DNA from: Xaviernesmea oryzae
GTDB lineage: Bacteria; Pseudomonadota; Alphaproteobacteria; Rhizobiales; Rhizobiaceae
NCBI RefSeq assembly: GCF_900109605.1
Contig: NZ_FOAM01000003.1
Span: 310,001 to 374,000 of the forward strand
Direction: 5' to 3'
Length of the DNA: 64,000 nucleotides
In this document: positions 18,892 through 27,793 of the stretch, piece by piece
Position numbering within the stretch: the stretch's first letter is position 1
How the letters are laid out: every line of letters starts with the position of its first letter
Translations under genes and position numbers: made by a program
Notes under the pieces: model-generated
What the model saw: only the letters and a program-made list of their open reading frames with translations
Told to the model about the DNA's origin: nothing
Databases searched by the model: none

Positions 18892-20919
18892 TTACCAGCC
18901 GCCCCCGCCCCCTCCGCCACCCCCGCCGCCGGAAAAGCCGCCACCGGAGGAGAAGCCCGACGAGGAGGATTTCGGTGGCGGCGGCAGGGAGGCGGCGATG
19001 GTCGAGGCCATCTCGCCGGGAAAGCGGCTCATCCGATCGGAGAAACCGCCCGGCCCCTGACTGCCATGATACCAGGCGGGCTGATAGGCCGCGGCCGCCA
19101 CCGCTGCACCGGCCGAAGCGAGCCAGGTTTCAAACGCCTGTGACCAGGGCTTTTCGACGCCCAGCGCCACGGCATAGGGCAGAAGCGTTTCGTAATGGGC
19201 AGGCGACATTTGCGGCGCGCCGACAAGGTTCAAACGCTCCTGCTCGGCCAATATCAAATATTGGCGCAGCCCTTCGATCCCTGCCGTCATCGTCGCGCCC
19301 AGCGGCGTCGGCGCACCCATCAGGAAGAAAAACAGCGCATTGACGAGGACGATCGCGCCGATGGCGAACAGCATCGGCAGCTCGTGATGCTCCAACGCCT
19401 GGGTGACCACAGTGGCGAACAGCGAGAGGAGAATCGACACCGCGACGAAGCCGATGAAGGCGAGCACGAGAATGCGGGCAATCCGGCTCGCCAGGCTTCT
19501 CTCCCGCCGGCGCGACTTCACGAAAGCGGTGGCAAGCCCCGGCAGGAAGATCCCCGCGACAACCGGAATGATCACCAGCGGCACGATGTCCTCTCCCAGA
19601 CCGCCGAAGACCATAATGGCGAGAAGCACGAGCAGCGACAGGCCAACGCCGCCGACGATGAAGCCGGTATTGGCGCGATAATATTTGCCGCGATGCTCTC
19701 GCTCCATGGCGGTGCGGAAAGCGCTGCCAGCGAGCTGGACCGCTGGTCCATGGGCGCGATCGACCACCAGCGCACCGCCGGCCTGATCCACCGAGCCGAG
19801 CAAGGCCGCCTCCCCCGCGCCAAGCGGCGGCGCGTCGCGACGCCCTGATGTCTTCGACGTCCCGGACCGTTTCCCCCAGGGGTCAGCGACCGCTGGTTCG
19901 GCTGATTTCCCTTCCGCATCATTTTCAACCCTTGTGCCAATCCGGCGGATCACCAGCCGTTCCTTCAGGTCTTCCAGAACGACTTGGCCACGCACCGCCA
20001 GATGCAGCGCAGCGGCGGAAAAGGCGGTCCAGCCGCCATCGGCAAAGCCGCGTCCGTCGATATAGTTGACCAGGGCTGGCGAGGCGCCTTCAGGCGCATC
20101 CCAGCGCGGCACCACGACGCCGGCGGGCGGATCGCGCCCTACACGGGCCCACATCCACAGATAATAGACCGTGACGATCGCCAGTCCCAGGCCGGCAACG
20201 ATCAGCCCGGCGTGGTCGCGCAGCCACCAGCGTGCCCGTGTGGCGTCATCCGGCGCCGCCACCACGCCCTTATCGAAGGCGACAACGAGGGTAAGTCCTT
20301 CGCGAGGCCCAAGCGGCCTTGTCGTGCTGACGCTGACCGTATCGCCCGCGCGCGTGATGCGCGCATCGCTGCCGGCGGCGCCATAGGAACCGGTGAAGGC
20401 CTTGGCATCGCGCGCTATGGCGCCATTCGGCAGCGTGACGGTTGCCGAGGCCTTGAGAATCGGAAAGATCCAGCCATTGCCGGTGACGTTCCAGTAAATC
20501 TCGTCGTGATCCTCGAAAAAGCGGATCTGCCGTCCGGTCTCATAGGTGAATTCGAAGACATGCGGACCGGATGGCAGCAAGACGTCCTTGTCGCCGCTAT
20601 AGATGCGGATGCCGCCGTCGCCCCGCTCCGTGTGGTAGGGCTCGTCCTTGCCATCGCGGCGCACAGAGATCAGGTTGAAATCGACCTGAACGCGACGATC
20701 GTCCTTGTCGAGCATGGTCAGCGGAAAGTCGCGATAGATGCCCCGGCGGATCTGATCGCCTTCGCTGACCGCGCGGATCACTTCGCGCACCCGCAAGGTG
20801 CCATCCGGCTGCAGCATGATATCCGCGCGATAATCTTCGATCCGCTCCGCCGCCGCTGCCGGCAGGATCGCTAAGAGCAGGCTGAGGACAAGTGCCAGCC
20901 AACCGATCATCCGCCTCAT
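18892..20919 (-). CDS. DUF2207 membrane protein
   Basis: This encodes a 675-residue membrane protein with a signal peptide (residues 1-24, ending PAAAAE) and an extracytoplasmic DUF2207 domain starting [16 protein letters not shown]. One central TM lies near residue 255, then a cytoplasmic region and a pair or more of TMs near 465-540. The extreme C-terminus is a glycine-rich tail ending in a run of eleven glycines and a tryptophan, which is typical of this family. DUF2207 genes usually sit directly beside lemA; here aroA lies between them. The ATG at 20919 is preceded by GAGGAGAGCGGC. Function is unknown, with envelope-stress or LemA-associated roles only proposed. Confidence 0.8.
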   Translation of the reverse strand: MRRMIGWLALVLSLLLAILPAAAAERIEDYRADIMLQPDGTLRVREVIRAVSEGDQIRRGIYRDFPLTMLDKDDRRVQVDFNLISVRRDGKDEPYHTERGDGGIRIYSGDKDVLLPSGPHVFEFTYETGRQIRFFEDHDEIYWNVTGNGWIFPILKASATVTLPNGAIARDAKAFTGSYGAAGSDARITRAGDTVSVSTTRPLGPREGLTLVVAFDKGVVAAPDDATRARWWLRDHAGLIVAGLGLAIVTVYYLWMWARVGRDPPAGVVVPRWDAPEGASPALVNYIDGRGFADGGWTAFSAAALHLAVRGQVVLEDLKERLVIRRIGTRVENDAEGKSAEPAVADPWGKRSGTSKTSGRRDAPPLGAGEAALLGSVDQAGGALVVDRAHGPAVQLAGSAFRTAMEREHRGKYYRANTGFIVGGVGLSLLVLLAIMVFGGLGEDIVPLVIIPVVAGIFLPGLATAFVKSRRRERSLASRIARILVLAFIGFVAVSILLSLFATVVTQALEHHELPMLFAIGAIVLVNALFFFLMGAPTPLGATMTAGIEGLRQYLILAEQERLNLVGAPQMSPAHYETLLPYAVALGVEKPWSQAFETWLASAGAAVAAAAYQPAWYHGSQGPGGFSDRMSRFPGEMASTIAASLPPPPKSSSSGFSSGGGFSGGGGGGGGGGGW

Positions 20920-21048
20920 GCCGCTCTCCTCGTGCGAAACCACGTCTACCTTGAGCCTGCCGCGCGGCATCGTATGGTGGCGTTATGTAACAGAGACTGG
21001 AACATGACTTAACGCGCGGACATAAACGCAAAAGGCTTGACGCCAACC

Positions 21049-22317
21049 TCAGCGCGTCTCGCCCTCAAAGGCAACGCCAAGCGAGGCAAGCGCATCCCAG
21101 TAGCCGGGATAGGTCTTGCCGACGCAGGCGGGATCCTCGATGGCGATGCCGCCGACCATCAGCCCGGCCAGCGCGAAGCTCATGGCGATCCGGTGATCCG
21201 CGAAGGTGTCGATCGAGGCCGCAACCGTCTGCCCGGCAAGCGCGGGATCGGACGCCACGAGAAGATCGTCGCCTTCTTCCACCCCAAGCCCCGGGCGGAT
21301 GTCCGTCAGCCCCTTGGCGAGCGCGTGGACGCGGTCGCATTCCTTGACGCGCAGATTGGCAAGGCCAGTGAAGCGCACGGGCGTTTGGTTGAAGGCGGCG
21401 AGCACCGCAAGCGTCGGCACCGCATCCTGCATCTGCGATCCGTCGATGACGGCGGGCAGATTCGGGAAGGCGGACATCACGGCATAGGCCCGCGCATCCG
21501 GCTGGGAAAAGGCTTCGGCCGGCACGCCGAGATCGATGCGCCCACCGGTGAGCTTTTCGGCCGCCCAGAGATAGGTGGCGGCGGACGCATCGGGCTCCAC
21601 CGTGAAATCGGCGGCCCGATAGCCGGTCGGCGCCACGCGCCAGGCGCCCTCGCCTGTTTCTTTCACTTCGGCGCCAAAGGCCCGCATGGCAGCGAGGGTC
21701 AGATCGACATAGCCACGCGCGCCGATCTCCGTGCCGGCGAGAACGATATCCACCGGATGGCTGGCGCCGGCCGCCGCCATCAGCAGCGCCGAAACATATT
21801 GGCTGGACAGGCCTGCATCGATTTCGACGCGGCTGCCCGCAATGTCGCCCGTGCCATGGATGGTGACGGGCGGGCAGCCGGTCGCAGCTTCGGCCTTCAC
21901 GCCCAGCGCCGACAAAGCCTCGATCAGCGGGCGGATCGGTCGCTTGCGCATATGCGCATCGCCATCGACAATGACCACGCCATCGACCAGCACGGCGGCA
22001 GCGGTGAGGAAGCGCGTGGCCGTGCCGGCATTGCCGAGGAAAAGCGGCGCCTGCGGCGGGTTCAGCCGTCCGGAACCGGTGACGACGAAGGTCGTCGCAT
22101 CCGGCTCTTCGACGGTCACGCCCATCTGGCGCAGCGCCTCGGCCATATAGAGGGTATCGTCGCTCTTCAGCGCGCCGGAAAGCCGGCTGGTGCCCTTGGC
22201 AAGTCCCGCCAAAAGCAGGGCCCGATTGGTGATCGACTTGGAGCCCGGCGGGCTCACGCGGCCGATCAGCGGCTTTCCAGGAGGAAGGATCGTAAGGGTC
22301 GGTTTCGCGTCAGCCAT
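21049..22317 (-). CDS. aroA: 3-phosphoshikimate 1-carboxyvinyltransferase (EPSP synthase), atypical motif
   Basis: AroA joins shikimate-3-phosphate and phosphoenolpyruvate in the aromatic amino acid pathway. The 422-residue protein keeps the catalytic elements PGSKSITNRALLL, IDGSQMQDAVPT, LRVKECDR and ADHRIAMS. The glyphosate-contact loop, normally LGNAGTAMRPL in class I, reads LGNAGTATRFL: Phe stands where E. coli has Pro101 and Thr where it has Met99. Rhizobia usually carry another, class II aroA next to cmk and rpsA, so this may be a second copy. It sits between lemA and DUF2207, all on the minus strand, with gaps of about 130 bases on each side. Confidence 0.88.
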   Translation of the reverse strand: MADAKPTLTILPPGKPLIGRVSPPGSKSITNRALLLAGLAKGTSRLSGALKSDDTLYMAEALRQMGVTVEEPDATTFVVTGSGRLNPPQAPLFLGNAGTATRFLTAAAVLVDGVVIVDGDAHMRKRPIRPLIEALSALGVKAEAATGCPPVTIHGTGDIAGSRVEIDAGLSSQYVSALLMAAAGASHPVDIVLAGTEIGARGYVDLTLAAMRAFGAEVKETGEGAWRVAPTGYRAADFTVEPDASAATYLWAAEKLTGGRIDLGVPAEAFSQPDARAYAVMSAFPNLPAVIDGSQMQDAVPTLAVLAAFNQTPVRFTGLANLRVKECDRVHALAKGLTDIRPGLGVEEGDDLLVASDPALAGQTVAASIDTFADHRIAMSFALAGLMVGGIAIEDPACVGKTYPGYWDALASLGVAFEGETR

Positions 22318-22447
22318 GCTCGTCTTGCCTGTTTCGTCTTCTGTGCGGGGGCGGCGTTCAAACGCCTCCCGCCGTCATCGTCTTGCTTGCGTCCGGCCGG
22401 CGGTGGCGCCTGTCAGGCTCTTCCCGAGAGGCAACGCCGCCGACGCG

Positions 22448-23008
22448 TTAAAACTTCACCGAGGGAACGGCCCGATCCGCCGGATTGGCGACCTCGAAAT
22501 AGGCGGCCTTGGCAAAGCCGAAGGAGCCCGCTACCAGATTCGACGGAAAGCTTTCGACCCGCACATTGAGGTCGCGCGCCGCCCCATTGTAATAGCGCCG
22601 CGCCATTTGCAGATCGTCTTCCACCGCCTGGAGCGAGTCCTGAAGCGCGGCGAAATTCTGGCTGGCTTTCAAGTCGGGATAGGCCTCCGCAAGCGCGACG
22701 ATACGGCCGAGCGCCTGGGAAAGCAGACCTTCGGCAGCAGCGCGGCCAGCCACATCGCCGGGCGCCACGGCCTGGACGCGGTTGCGCAGTTCCACCAGCT
22801 CTGCCAGCGTCTCCTTCTCATGGGCGGCATAGCCCTTCACCGTTTCCACCAGGTTGGGGATCAGATCGGCGCGGCGCTTCAGCTGCACGTCGATGCCCGA
22901 CCACGCCTCCTCCTTGACCTGCCGAGCCTTGACCAGGCCGTTATAGATCAGCACCAGCCAGAGGCCGACGACCAGGACGACCGCGCCAAGCACAATGATC
23001 ACCGACAT
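22448..23008 (-). CDS. lemA: LemA family protein
   Basis: LemA proteins are small membrane-anchored helical bundles of uncertain role, often encoded with DUF2207 or TPM-domain proteins. This one has 186 residues: a single N-terminal TM (VIIVLGAVVLVVGLWLVLIY), then the family core WSGIDVQLKRRADLIPNLV, a heptad-rich helical region, and the typical ending with ARRYYNGAARDLNVRVESFPSN. The ATG at 23008 follows GGGAAGCCC; upstream in-frame codons are not family-like. It is first in the minus-strand run lemA-aroA-DUF2207-glyS-DUF523. Confidence 0.9.
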   Translation of the reverse strand: MSVIIVLGAVVLVVGLWLVLIYNGLVKARQVKEEAWSGIDVQLKRRADLIPNLVETVKGYAAHEKETLAELVELRNRVQAVAPGDVAGRAAAEGLLSQALGRIVALAEAYPDLKASQNFAALQDSLQAVEDDLQMARRYYNGAARDLNVRVESFPSNLVAGSFGFAKAAYFEVANPADRAVPSVKF

Positions 23009-23576
23009 GATGGGCTTCCCTTCCGCGGCCGCGCATGCGGCCGGTCCTTGCTCTCGGCGCCTCTCATAGAGCATTTCCAGGAGGAGCGAAATCACGCAAA
23101 GGCAATCTGTTTCGCTGCGCGAACCAGGGCCGACCAACTCCTCTTGCGCCTCCATACCGCAGGCAGGTCAGCATCCACAGACGCGTCAGGTCCGGGCAAG
23201 GCCAGCACGGCAGGATTGTCCCATCGCCAGTTTACAGGCAGAGCACGCGGACATTGGGGAGCGGTCCGGTGCGATAATCTGCCTGGCAGGGGTCCGCAAG
23301 GATCCGACAGGCCGGGACGCATGCGAAGCGGGGGCACCGCCGCATCGGTTCACGGCAGCTGGCGTCTTGTAAGCGCTGATGTGTTTCGCGTCTCACGGCG
23401 GCGAGAGGATCGATGGCTTTCGCTTCATCTCGGCGGTTTGCCGAGACCAGCCGGCACCATGGTCTGTAAGGCCTCGGGCTATAGGGCGTTCGCCCTGCCG
23501 ACGCTCTCATGCCGCCTGTCGACAACCCATATGGATAAGGCCGGATCGGGCCCATCCCAAAGAAAGGCTCTCCCGC
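23009..23576. other. Intergenic region between lemA and a small plus-strand gene
   Basis: This 568-base stretch separates divergent genes. I see no supported protein, RNA or terminator in it. A short segment at 23070-23090 (GAGCATTTCCAGGAGGAGCG) resembles the start of an intergenic repeat seen in rhizobial genomes, judged from memory only. Confidence 0.25.
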
Positions 23577-23729
23577 ATGACCATTCTCGCCAGCATTGCA
23601 CTCGGTGCCGTTGCCCTGATGGGCGCCAGCCATCTGGCTGCCTTGCGCGTCGAACGCCACCGTCCGGAAAAGCGCGATTTCATCATCGGCCTGCGCAAGC
23701 CGACAGAAAACACCAATCGTTGGTCCTGA
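23577..23729 (+). CDS. Small predicted membrane protein (50 residues)
   Basis: The ATG follows AGAAAGG with acceptable spacing. The product has an N-terminal hydrophobic helix (TILASIALGAVALMGASHLAAL) and a basic, charged C-terminal tail (VERHRPEKRDFIIGL), the form of a single-pass small membrane protein. No family is recognised. It is isolated between lemA (divergent) and glyQ (convergent), and is followed by a repeat-like palindromic element. Composition and codon use are compatible with a real gene. Confidence 0.4.
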   Translation: MTILASIALGAVALMGASHLAALRVERHRPEKRDFIIGLRKPTENTNRWS

Positions 23730-23734
23730 TCACG

Positions 23735-23850
23735 GTCTTCCGCTTGGAGCAGGTCGCGCAAAGGTGCGCAGCGGTTTTGCGATAACGATCTGCGGCAAAA
23801 CAAAGACTTAAAGCGTGGTAGCGAATCGGAAAGATCGCGGCACGCTTTAG
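23735..23850. repeat. Candidate dispersed intergenic palindromic element
   Basis: An inverted repeat TAAAGCGTG (23809-23817) and CACGCTTTA (23841-23849) encloses an inner GCGA/TCGC pair. The preceding 70 bases (AGGTCGCGCAAAGGTGCGCA, then GCGGTTTTGCGATAACGA) resemble, from memory, a sequence found many times between genes in rhizobial chromosomes. Only one copy is in this window, so its repeat status is inferred. Confidence 0.4.
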
Positions 23851-23874
23851 ATGATCAGCCAATTGCGCGCATAG

Positions 23875-23904
23875 AAAAGCCGGCCGTCCGAAAAGACAGC
23901 CGGC
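23875..23904 (-). terminator. Rho-independent terminator of glyQ
   Basis: On the minus strand GCCGGCTGTC pairs with GACGGCCGGC over 10 bp (one G-U) around a 6-base loop, followed by TTTTCT. It lies 27 bases after the glyQ stop codon. Confidence 0.75.
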
Positions 23905-23931
23905 GGGGCAGATGCAACGCGCAAGGTCGGC

Positions 23932-24888
23932 TCAGGCCGCCGGCCGCTCCAGATTGACGCCACCGGCATCAGTCAGCAGGAAGGCTTCGCCGCAGGCCTT
24001 GGACAGCGTGCGCACCCTGAGGATATAGCTCTGGCGCTCGGTCACCGAGATGACCCCGCGCGCGTCCAAGAGATTGAAGACGTGGCTTGCCTTGATGCAC
24101 TGGTCATAGGCCGGGAAGACGCATTTGTGCAGGCGCTGATTGGCGCTGTCCCCGGGCGCGCCGGCATCCAGCAGCGCCTGGCACTCCTTCTCCGCGTCGA
24201 TGAAGTGCCGAAGCAGCATCTCGGTATTGGCATATTCGAAATTATGGCGGGAATATTCCTGTTCGGCCTGCAGGAAGACATCGCCATAGCTGATCTTCTC
24301 GTCGCCCTCGCGACCGTTGAAGTTCAGGTCGTAGACATTGTCCACGCCCTGGACATACATGGCCAGCCGCTCCAGCCCATAAGTCAGCTCGCCTGATACG
24401 GGCGAGCATTCGATGCCGCAAACCTGCTGGAAGTAGGTAAACTGCGAGACTTCCATCCCGTCGCACCAGCACTCCCAGCCAAGGCCCCAGGCGCCGAGCG
24501 TCGGGCTTTCCCAGTCATCCTCGACAAATCGGATATCGTGCAGCAGCGGATCCAGACCGATCGCCTTGAGCGAGCCGAGATAGAGCTCCTGCAAGTTCGA
24601 CGGATTCGGCTTCAGGATCACCTGATACTGATAATAATGCTGCAGCCGGTTCGGGTTCTCGCCATAGCGCCCGTCCGTTGGCCGGCGCGAGGGCTGAACA
24701 TAGGCCGCCCGCCAGGGTTTGGGGCCGAGCGCGCGCAGCGTGGTGGCCGGATGAAACGTGCCCGCGCCCACTTCCATGTCATAGGGCTGCAGCACGGCGC
24801 AGCCCTTGTCGGCCCAGTAATTGTGAAGGGTGAGAATCAGCGCCTGGAACGAGCGCTTCGGGTTCATATGGGCGGGGATGTCGGTCAT
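23932..24888 (-). CDS. glyQ: Glycine-tRNA ligase, alpha subunit
   Basis: GlyQ is the catalytic small subunit that pairs with GlyS to charge tRNA-Gly. It is highly conserved: [19 protein letters not shown] at the start, class II motif region [12 protein letters not shown], then [16 protein letters not shown], and [17 protein letters not shown], with [12 protein letters not shown] as motif 3. With the start at 24888 it has 318 residues. In-frame ATGs at 24909/24912 and 24867 are alternatives and none has a strong ribosome binding site; 24888 gives the N-terminus [14 protein letters not shown], which matches rhizobial relatives as I recall them. It is a single-gene unit with its own terminator. 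Confidence 0.93.
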   Translation of the reverse strand: MTDIPAHMNPKRSFQALILTLHNYWADKGCAVLQPYDMEVGAGTFHPATTLRALGPKPWRAAYVQPSRRPTDGRYGENPNRLQHYYQYQVILKPNPSNLQELYLGSLKAIGLDPLLHDIRFVEDDWESPTLGAWGLGWECWCDGMEVSQFTYFQQVCGIECSPVSGELTYGLERLAMYVQGVDNVYDLNFNGREGDEKISYGDVFLQAEQEYSRHNFEYANTEMLLRHFIDAEKECQALLDAGAPGDSANQRLHKCVFPAYDQCIKASHVFNLLDARGVISVTERQSYILRVRTLSKACGEAFLLTDAGGVNLERPAA

Positions 24889-25227
24889 GGCGTCCGTCAC
24901 GGGTCTCATCATTGACCCGGACGAGTGCCATGGGCGGCGGCGGGGGTCAATGGATCAGCGGGGGCAAGAGCGGATTTGTCGGATAGGCTGGTACTTTATT
25001 AAGTGTGAGATCTTTGCAATCTGGCATCGTAGCAAACTAGGATTTACCTACGCGGGCACAGCGCATTCATGACCGCCGATGAGCCAGATTGCGCCGCATT
25101 CGACGTCTCCGTGATTGCCGATGAGCTGCGAAGGCGCGCGGGATTTCCCCCCGGAACAAGCGATTGCTTGGAACAAGGAGGCTATCCTCTCGGATCATTG
25201 CCGATAACCGAAAACCGCCTGACCAGC
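24889..25227. other. Intergenic region upstream of glyQ
   Basis: No gene is supported. The minus-strand sequence around 25000-25025 is AT-richer than its surroundings and may hold the glyQ promoter (TTGCAA followed after 15 bases by TAAAGT), but the spacing is poor and I do not assign it. Confidence 0.25.
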
Positions 25228-25413
25228 TCAATCCTGCTTCAGCCGATACTCCCCCGTCGCCTCATCCTTGACCAGCGTGCCCTGCGCGCCGGCCTCACGT
25301 TCGCGACGAACCCGCTCGCGCTGGCGGGCGAGCTTTTCGGCATCGGCCACGAATTTGCGGTAGCCCAACCAGGCGATCAGGGCGATGAGCAGGAGGAAAA
25401 GCAGGTTCGGCAT
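25228..25413 (-). CDS. Small single-pass membrane protein (61 residues)
   Basis: The product starts with a strong TM helix (LLFLLLIALIAWLGY), then a highly charged, probably coiled segment (EKLARQRERVRREREAG), ending with VKDEATGEYRLKQD. The ATG is preceded by GAAGGACC. It lies 136 bases downstream of the S49 peptidase gene on the same strand, a pairing I associate with rhizobia. Function is unknown; it may be an accessory membrane protein of the peptidase. Confidence 0.6.
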   Translation of the reverse strand: MPNLLFLLLIALIAWLGYRKFVADAEKLARQRERVRREREAGAQGTLVKDEATGEYRLKQD

Positions 25414-25549
25414 GGATGGTCCTTCAGCGCCGGACCCTTCGATGCCGGCAATGCCCTGTCCCGGACGAGGCGATTCGCGGGGTCGCGCGCCGAATGCCTT
25501 GTTTCGGAAGATCTTTCCGGCGATCTCAGGCGCGCGCCGTGAAGGCGCC

Positions 25550-26407
25550 TCACAGCCCGTAGCGTGACCATAATGCCTTTTCTTCGGCCAGCTCCGCAAG
25601 CCCCGCCACCGCACCTGAGGCAAGAGCCGGCAAGCTGGCTTCGGCGCCGGGCTGGCGACGGCCGAAGAGGCCGCGCGCCGACGAAATCAGCTTCAGCTCC
25701 GCATTGTCGCCGTAGCGGCGCCGAACTTCGCCGCGCATATCGCCCAGCCCGTCGACCAGCCCCAGCTCGCGTCCGCGCGTGCCGGTCCAGAACAGGCCGG
25801 AGAACAGCTCCGGCTCATCCTTCAGCAGGTTTCCACGGCGGGCCTTGACCATGGCGATGAAGGTCTCGTGAATATCGCGTTGCAGGCCATGCAAATAGGC
25901 GATGTCCCCCTCCTTTTCCGGCTGGAACGGATCGAGGATCACCTTGTTTTCTCCCGAGGTGTAGACCCGGCGCTCGACGCCGATCTTCTTCAGCATCTCG
26001 GGAAAGCCGAAGCCGCCGGAGACGACGCCGATGGAGCCGACGATCGAGGTGGGATCGGCGATGATCTCGTCGCCGGCCAGCGCGATCATATAGCCGCCCG
26101 AAGCCGCGACATCCTCGACGAACACAAGCACGCGCTTCTTCTTTTCCTCCGCAAGGTCGCGGATGCGCTTGTAGATCAGCCGCGATTGCACCGGCGAGCC
26201 GCCGGGCGAATTGATCGAGATGGCCACGGCCGGCGCGCTCTTGATCGAAAAGGCCCGCTCCAGCGCAGGCGCGACGGCGGCGAGATTGAGCATCGGCCTG
26301 AAGGCGCTGCCGCCGCTCATGATCGCGCCCTGGAGGCGCACGACAGGGATGATCACGCTCTCCCGGCGAAAGCGCTTGGGCAGAAGGGATTTGAAGAAGC
26401 CGGGCAT
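25550..26407 (-). CDS. sppA: S49 family signal peptide peptidase (SppA/SohB-like)
   Basis: This serine protease family cleaves signal peptides and other fragments in the membrane using a Ser-Lys dyad. The 285-residue protein has one peptidase domain, as in short SppA forms. SINSPGGSP near residue 86 forms the oxyanion region, DVAASGGYMIAL carries the nucleophilic serine, and YTSGENKVILDPF carries the general-base lysine. The N-terminal segment is only weakly hydrophobic, so membrane attachment is uncertain. The ATG at 26407 follows CAGGAGACATC, a strong site. It is third in a minus-strand run after DUF2007 and the methyltransferase (gap about 114 bases). Confidence 0.85.
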   Translation of the reverse strand: MPGFFKSLLPKRFRRESVIIPVVRLQGAIMSGGSAFRPMLNLAAVAPALERAFSIKSAPAVAISINSPGGSPVQSRLIYKRIRDLAEEKKKRVLVFVEDVAASGGYMIALAGDEIIADPTSIVGSIGVVSGGFGFPEMLKKIGVERRVYTSGENKVILDPFQPEKEGDIAYLHGLQRDIHETFIAMVKARRGNLLKDEPELFSGLFWTGTRGRELGLVDGLGDMRGEVRRRYGDNAELKLISSARGLFGRRQPGAEASLPALASGAVAGLAELAEEKALWSRYGL

Positions 26408-26521
26408 GATGTCTCCTGAACGGGAAAGAATGTCGGCCACCATGTAAGTCTTCGCGACTCCTATGCAAGACATTGCTTGCTCGCCCGCTTCACGCTTTCC
26501 CGGCCGGTTTTCACAGATACG

Positions 26522-27361
26522 TCAGCAGGTGCGTCGATAGGCGGCGCGGCCATTGTTGAGATCGTCGACTTGCTCGGTAAACTGGTTGGAGCCTTCCCGA
26601 TGCATGATTAGGGGGGCGCGCAGCCTGAGCCGGGCGCGGCTCTGCTTGATGGCGGTGACGAGAATGCGCACGGCATCGGCGCCTTCTCGCGGGTGCAGCG
26701 CCGTCACCTCCAGCCCGCCGAAGCGGCGGCCGCAGGCGGCGATGATCTCGGCGATCGACTCCGGCCGGGCGATCAGCGACATCTGCCCGCCGGGCTTGAG
26801 GATCGCCCCGGCCGTGCGGATCCAATCCTCGAACAGGCCCGCATGCATGGCATGGGCCTCGGCTTTGAGCGCATCCGGCGTGCGTCGGTCGGCCCCATGG
26901 TTGAAGGGTGGATTGAGGATCACCTGGTCGAAATGATCGTCGGCCAGCCCTGCCGCGACGCGGGCACGGCCCGTCAGCGTCACATCCGCCTCGATCACCT
27001 GCGTGCGCCGTTTCAAATCATCATTTCCCGGAAGGTCCAGGCTGCGCCTTGCGTAAGCGACCATGACAGGCGAGCGCTCGACCAGGGAGACCTCGGCACG
27101 ATCAAGCCGCGCTGCCACGGCCAGACCGGCGGCACCGGCCCCGGCCCCCAGATCGGCCAGGCGAAACGGGCCTTCGGCATGAACAAGCGCGGCCAGCAGC
27201 ATCGCATCCATGCCGGAGCGGTGTCCCTGGCGGGCAGGCTGGACAATATGAAACGCGCCCCGGTGAAAAGCGTCGACCGTATCCTCTTCGTGGGCCGCCG
27301 TGCCTGGCTCCGTCCGAGGACCATCGGCAATCGCACTGTCCTTGTCGTCAGAGGCGCTCAT
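26522..27361 (-). CDS. TrmN6/YfiC-like tRNA1(Val) adenine-N6 methyltransferase
   Basis: This class I SAM-dependent methyltransferase has 279 residues. The SAM-binding motif LADLGAGAGAAGLAVAARL lies near residue 69, the acidic end of strand 2 reads VSLVERSP, and the catalytic motif is NPPF (near residue 150), typical of N6-adenine methylation. The closest assigned relative is YfiC/TrmN6, which modifies A37 of tRNA1(Val); substrate assignment is by family. The start ATG overlaps the stop codon of the upstream DUF2007 gene by 4 bases (ATGA), so the two are translationally coupled. Confidence 0.8.
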   Translation of the reverse strand: MSASDDKDSAIADGPRTEPGTAAHEEDTVDAFHRGAFHIVQPARQGHRSGMDAMLLAALVHAEGPFRLADLGAGAGAAGLAVAARLDRAEVSLVERSPVMVAYARRSLDLPGNDDLKRRTQVIEADVTLTGRARVAAGLADDHFDQVILNPPFNHGADRRTPDALKAEAHAMHAGLFEDWIRTAGAILKPGGQMSLIARPESIAEIIAACGRRFGGLEVTALHPREGADAVRILVTAIKQSRARLRLRAPLIMHREGSNQFTEQVDDLNNGRAAYRRTC

Positions 27362-27588
27362 GCATCGATCTCGCGCAGTTCGTCACCCAGCCCGGCATCG
27401 ACAAGCAGGCGTCGGGCGGCGGCGATCCGCCCACCATCGACCATCAGCCTGCGTGGCAGAAGACCGAGCGACCCTTCCAGGATGCTCATGCCCTGATCCG
27501 CGACGAAGCAGGCAATGCCGGCATCCTTCAGCAGGCTCTCGGCAAAGGACAGGGCGACGGCGTCGTTGGTGCGGATCAGTTCTTCCAT
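27358..27588 (-). CDS. DUF2007 family protein (76 residues)
   Basis: This small soluble protein resembles the PII-like DUF2007 fold: MEELIRTNDAVALSFAESLL, then an internal GIACFVADQGMSILEGSLG loop and a RRLMVDGGRIAAARRLL segment. Members have been called putative signal-transducing proteins, without known partners. The ATG at 27588 follows GAGAGG. It overlaps the methyltransferase start by 4 bases, a conserved-looking pairing. It is divergent from the octaprenyl diphosphate synthase gene. Confidence 0.75.
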   Translation of the reverse strand: MEELIRTNDAVALSFAESLLKDAGIACFVADQGMSILEGSLGLLPRRLMVDGGRIAAARRLLVDAGLGDELREIDA

Positions 27589-27793
27589 GCCGGCCTCTCG
27601 CCTCCCCATGCTTCGGCCCGGCGATGGCTGTCTGCCTAAGCCCTTCTCATTTCGCGTAGTGATCAAGCTATGATCCCAAGCCATCCTGCGACCTTTTGCG
27701 CAAGCAAACAGGTGAACGGCTGCATTTCGCCCTTGCCGCGACAGGCCCCTGTTTCTATTCTTGCGCCCGAAATGTGAACAGGAGTGCCGCAAG

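Noticed and set aside
18892-18935. Run of glycine codons at the end of DUF2207 as an assembly artefact
   Set aside because: Poly-glycine tails ending in Trp or similar are usual for DUF2207 proteins, and the frame closes normally.
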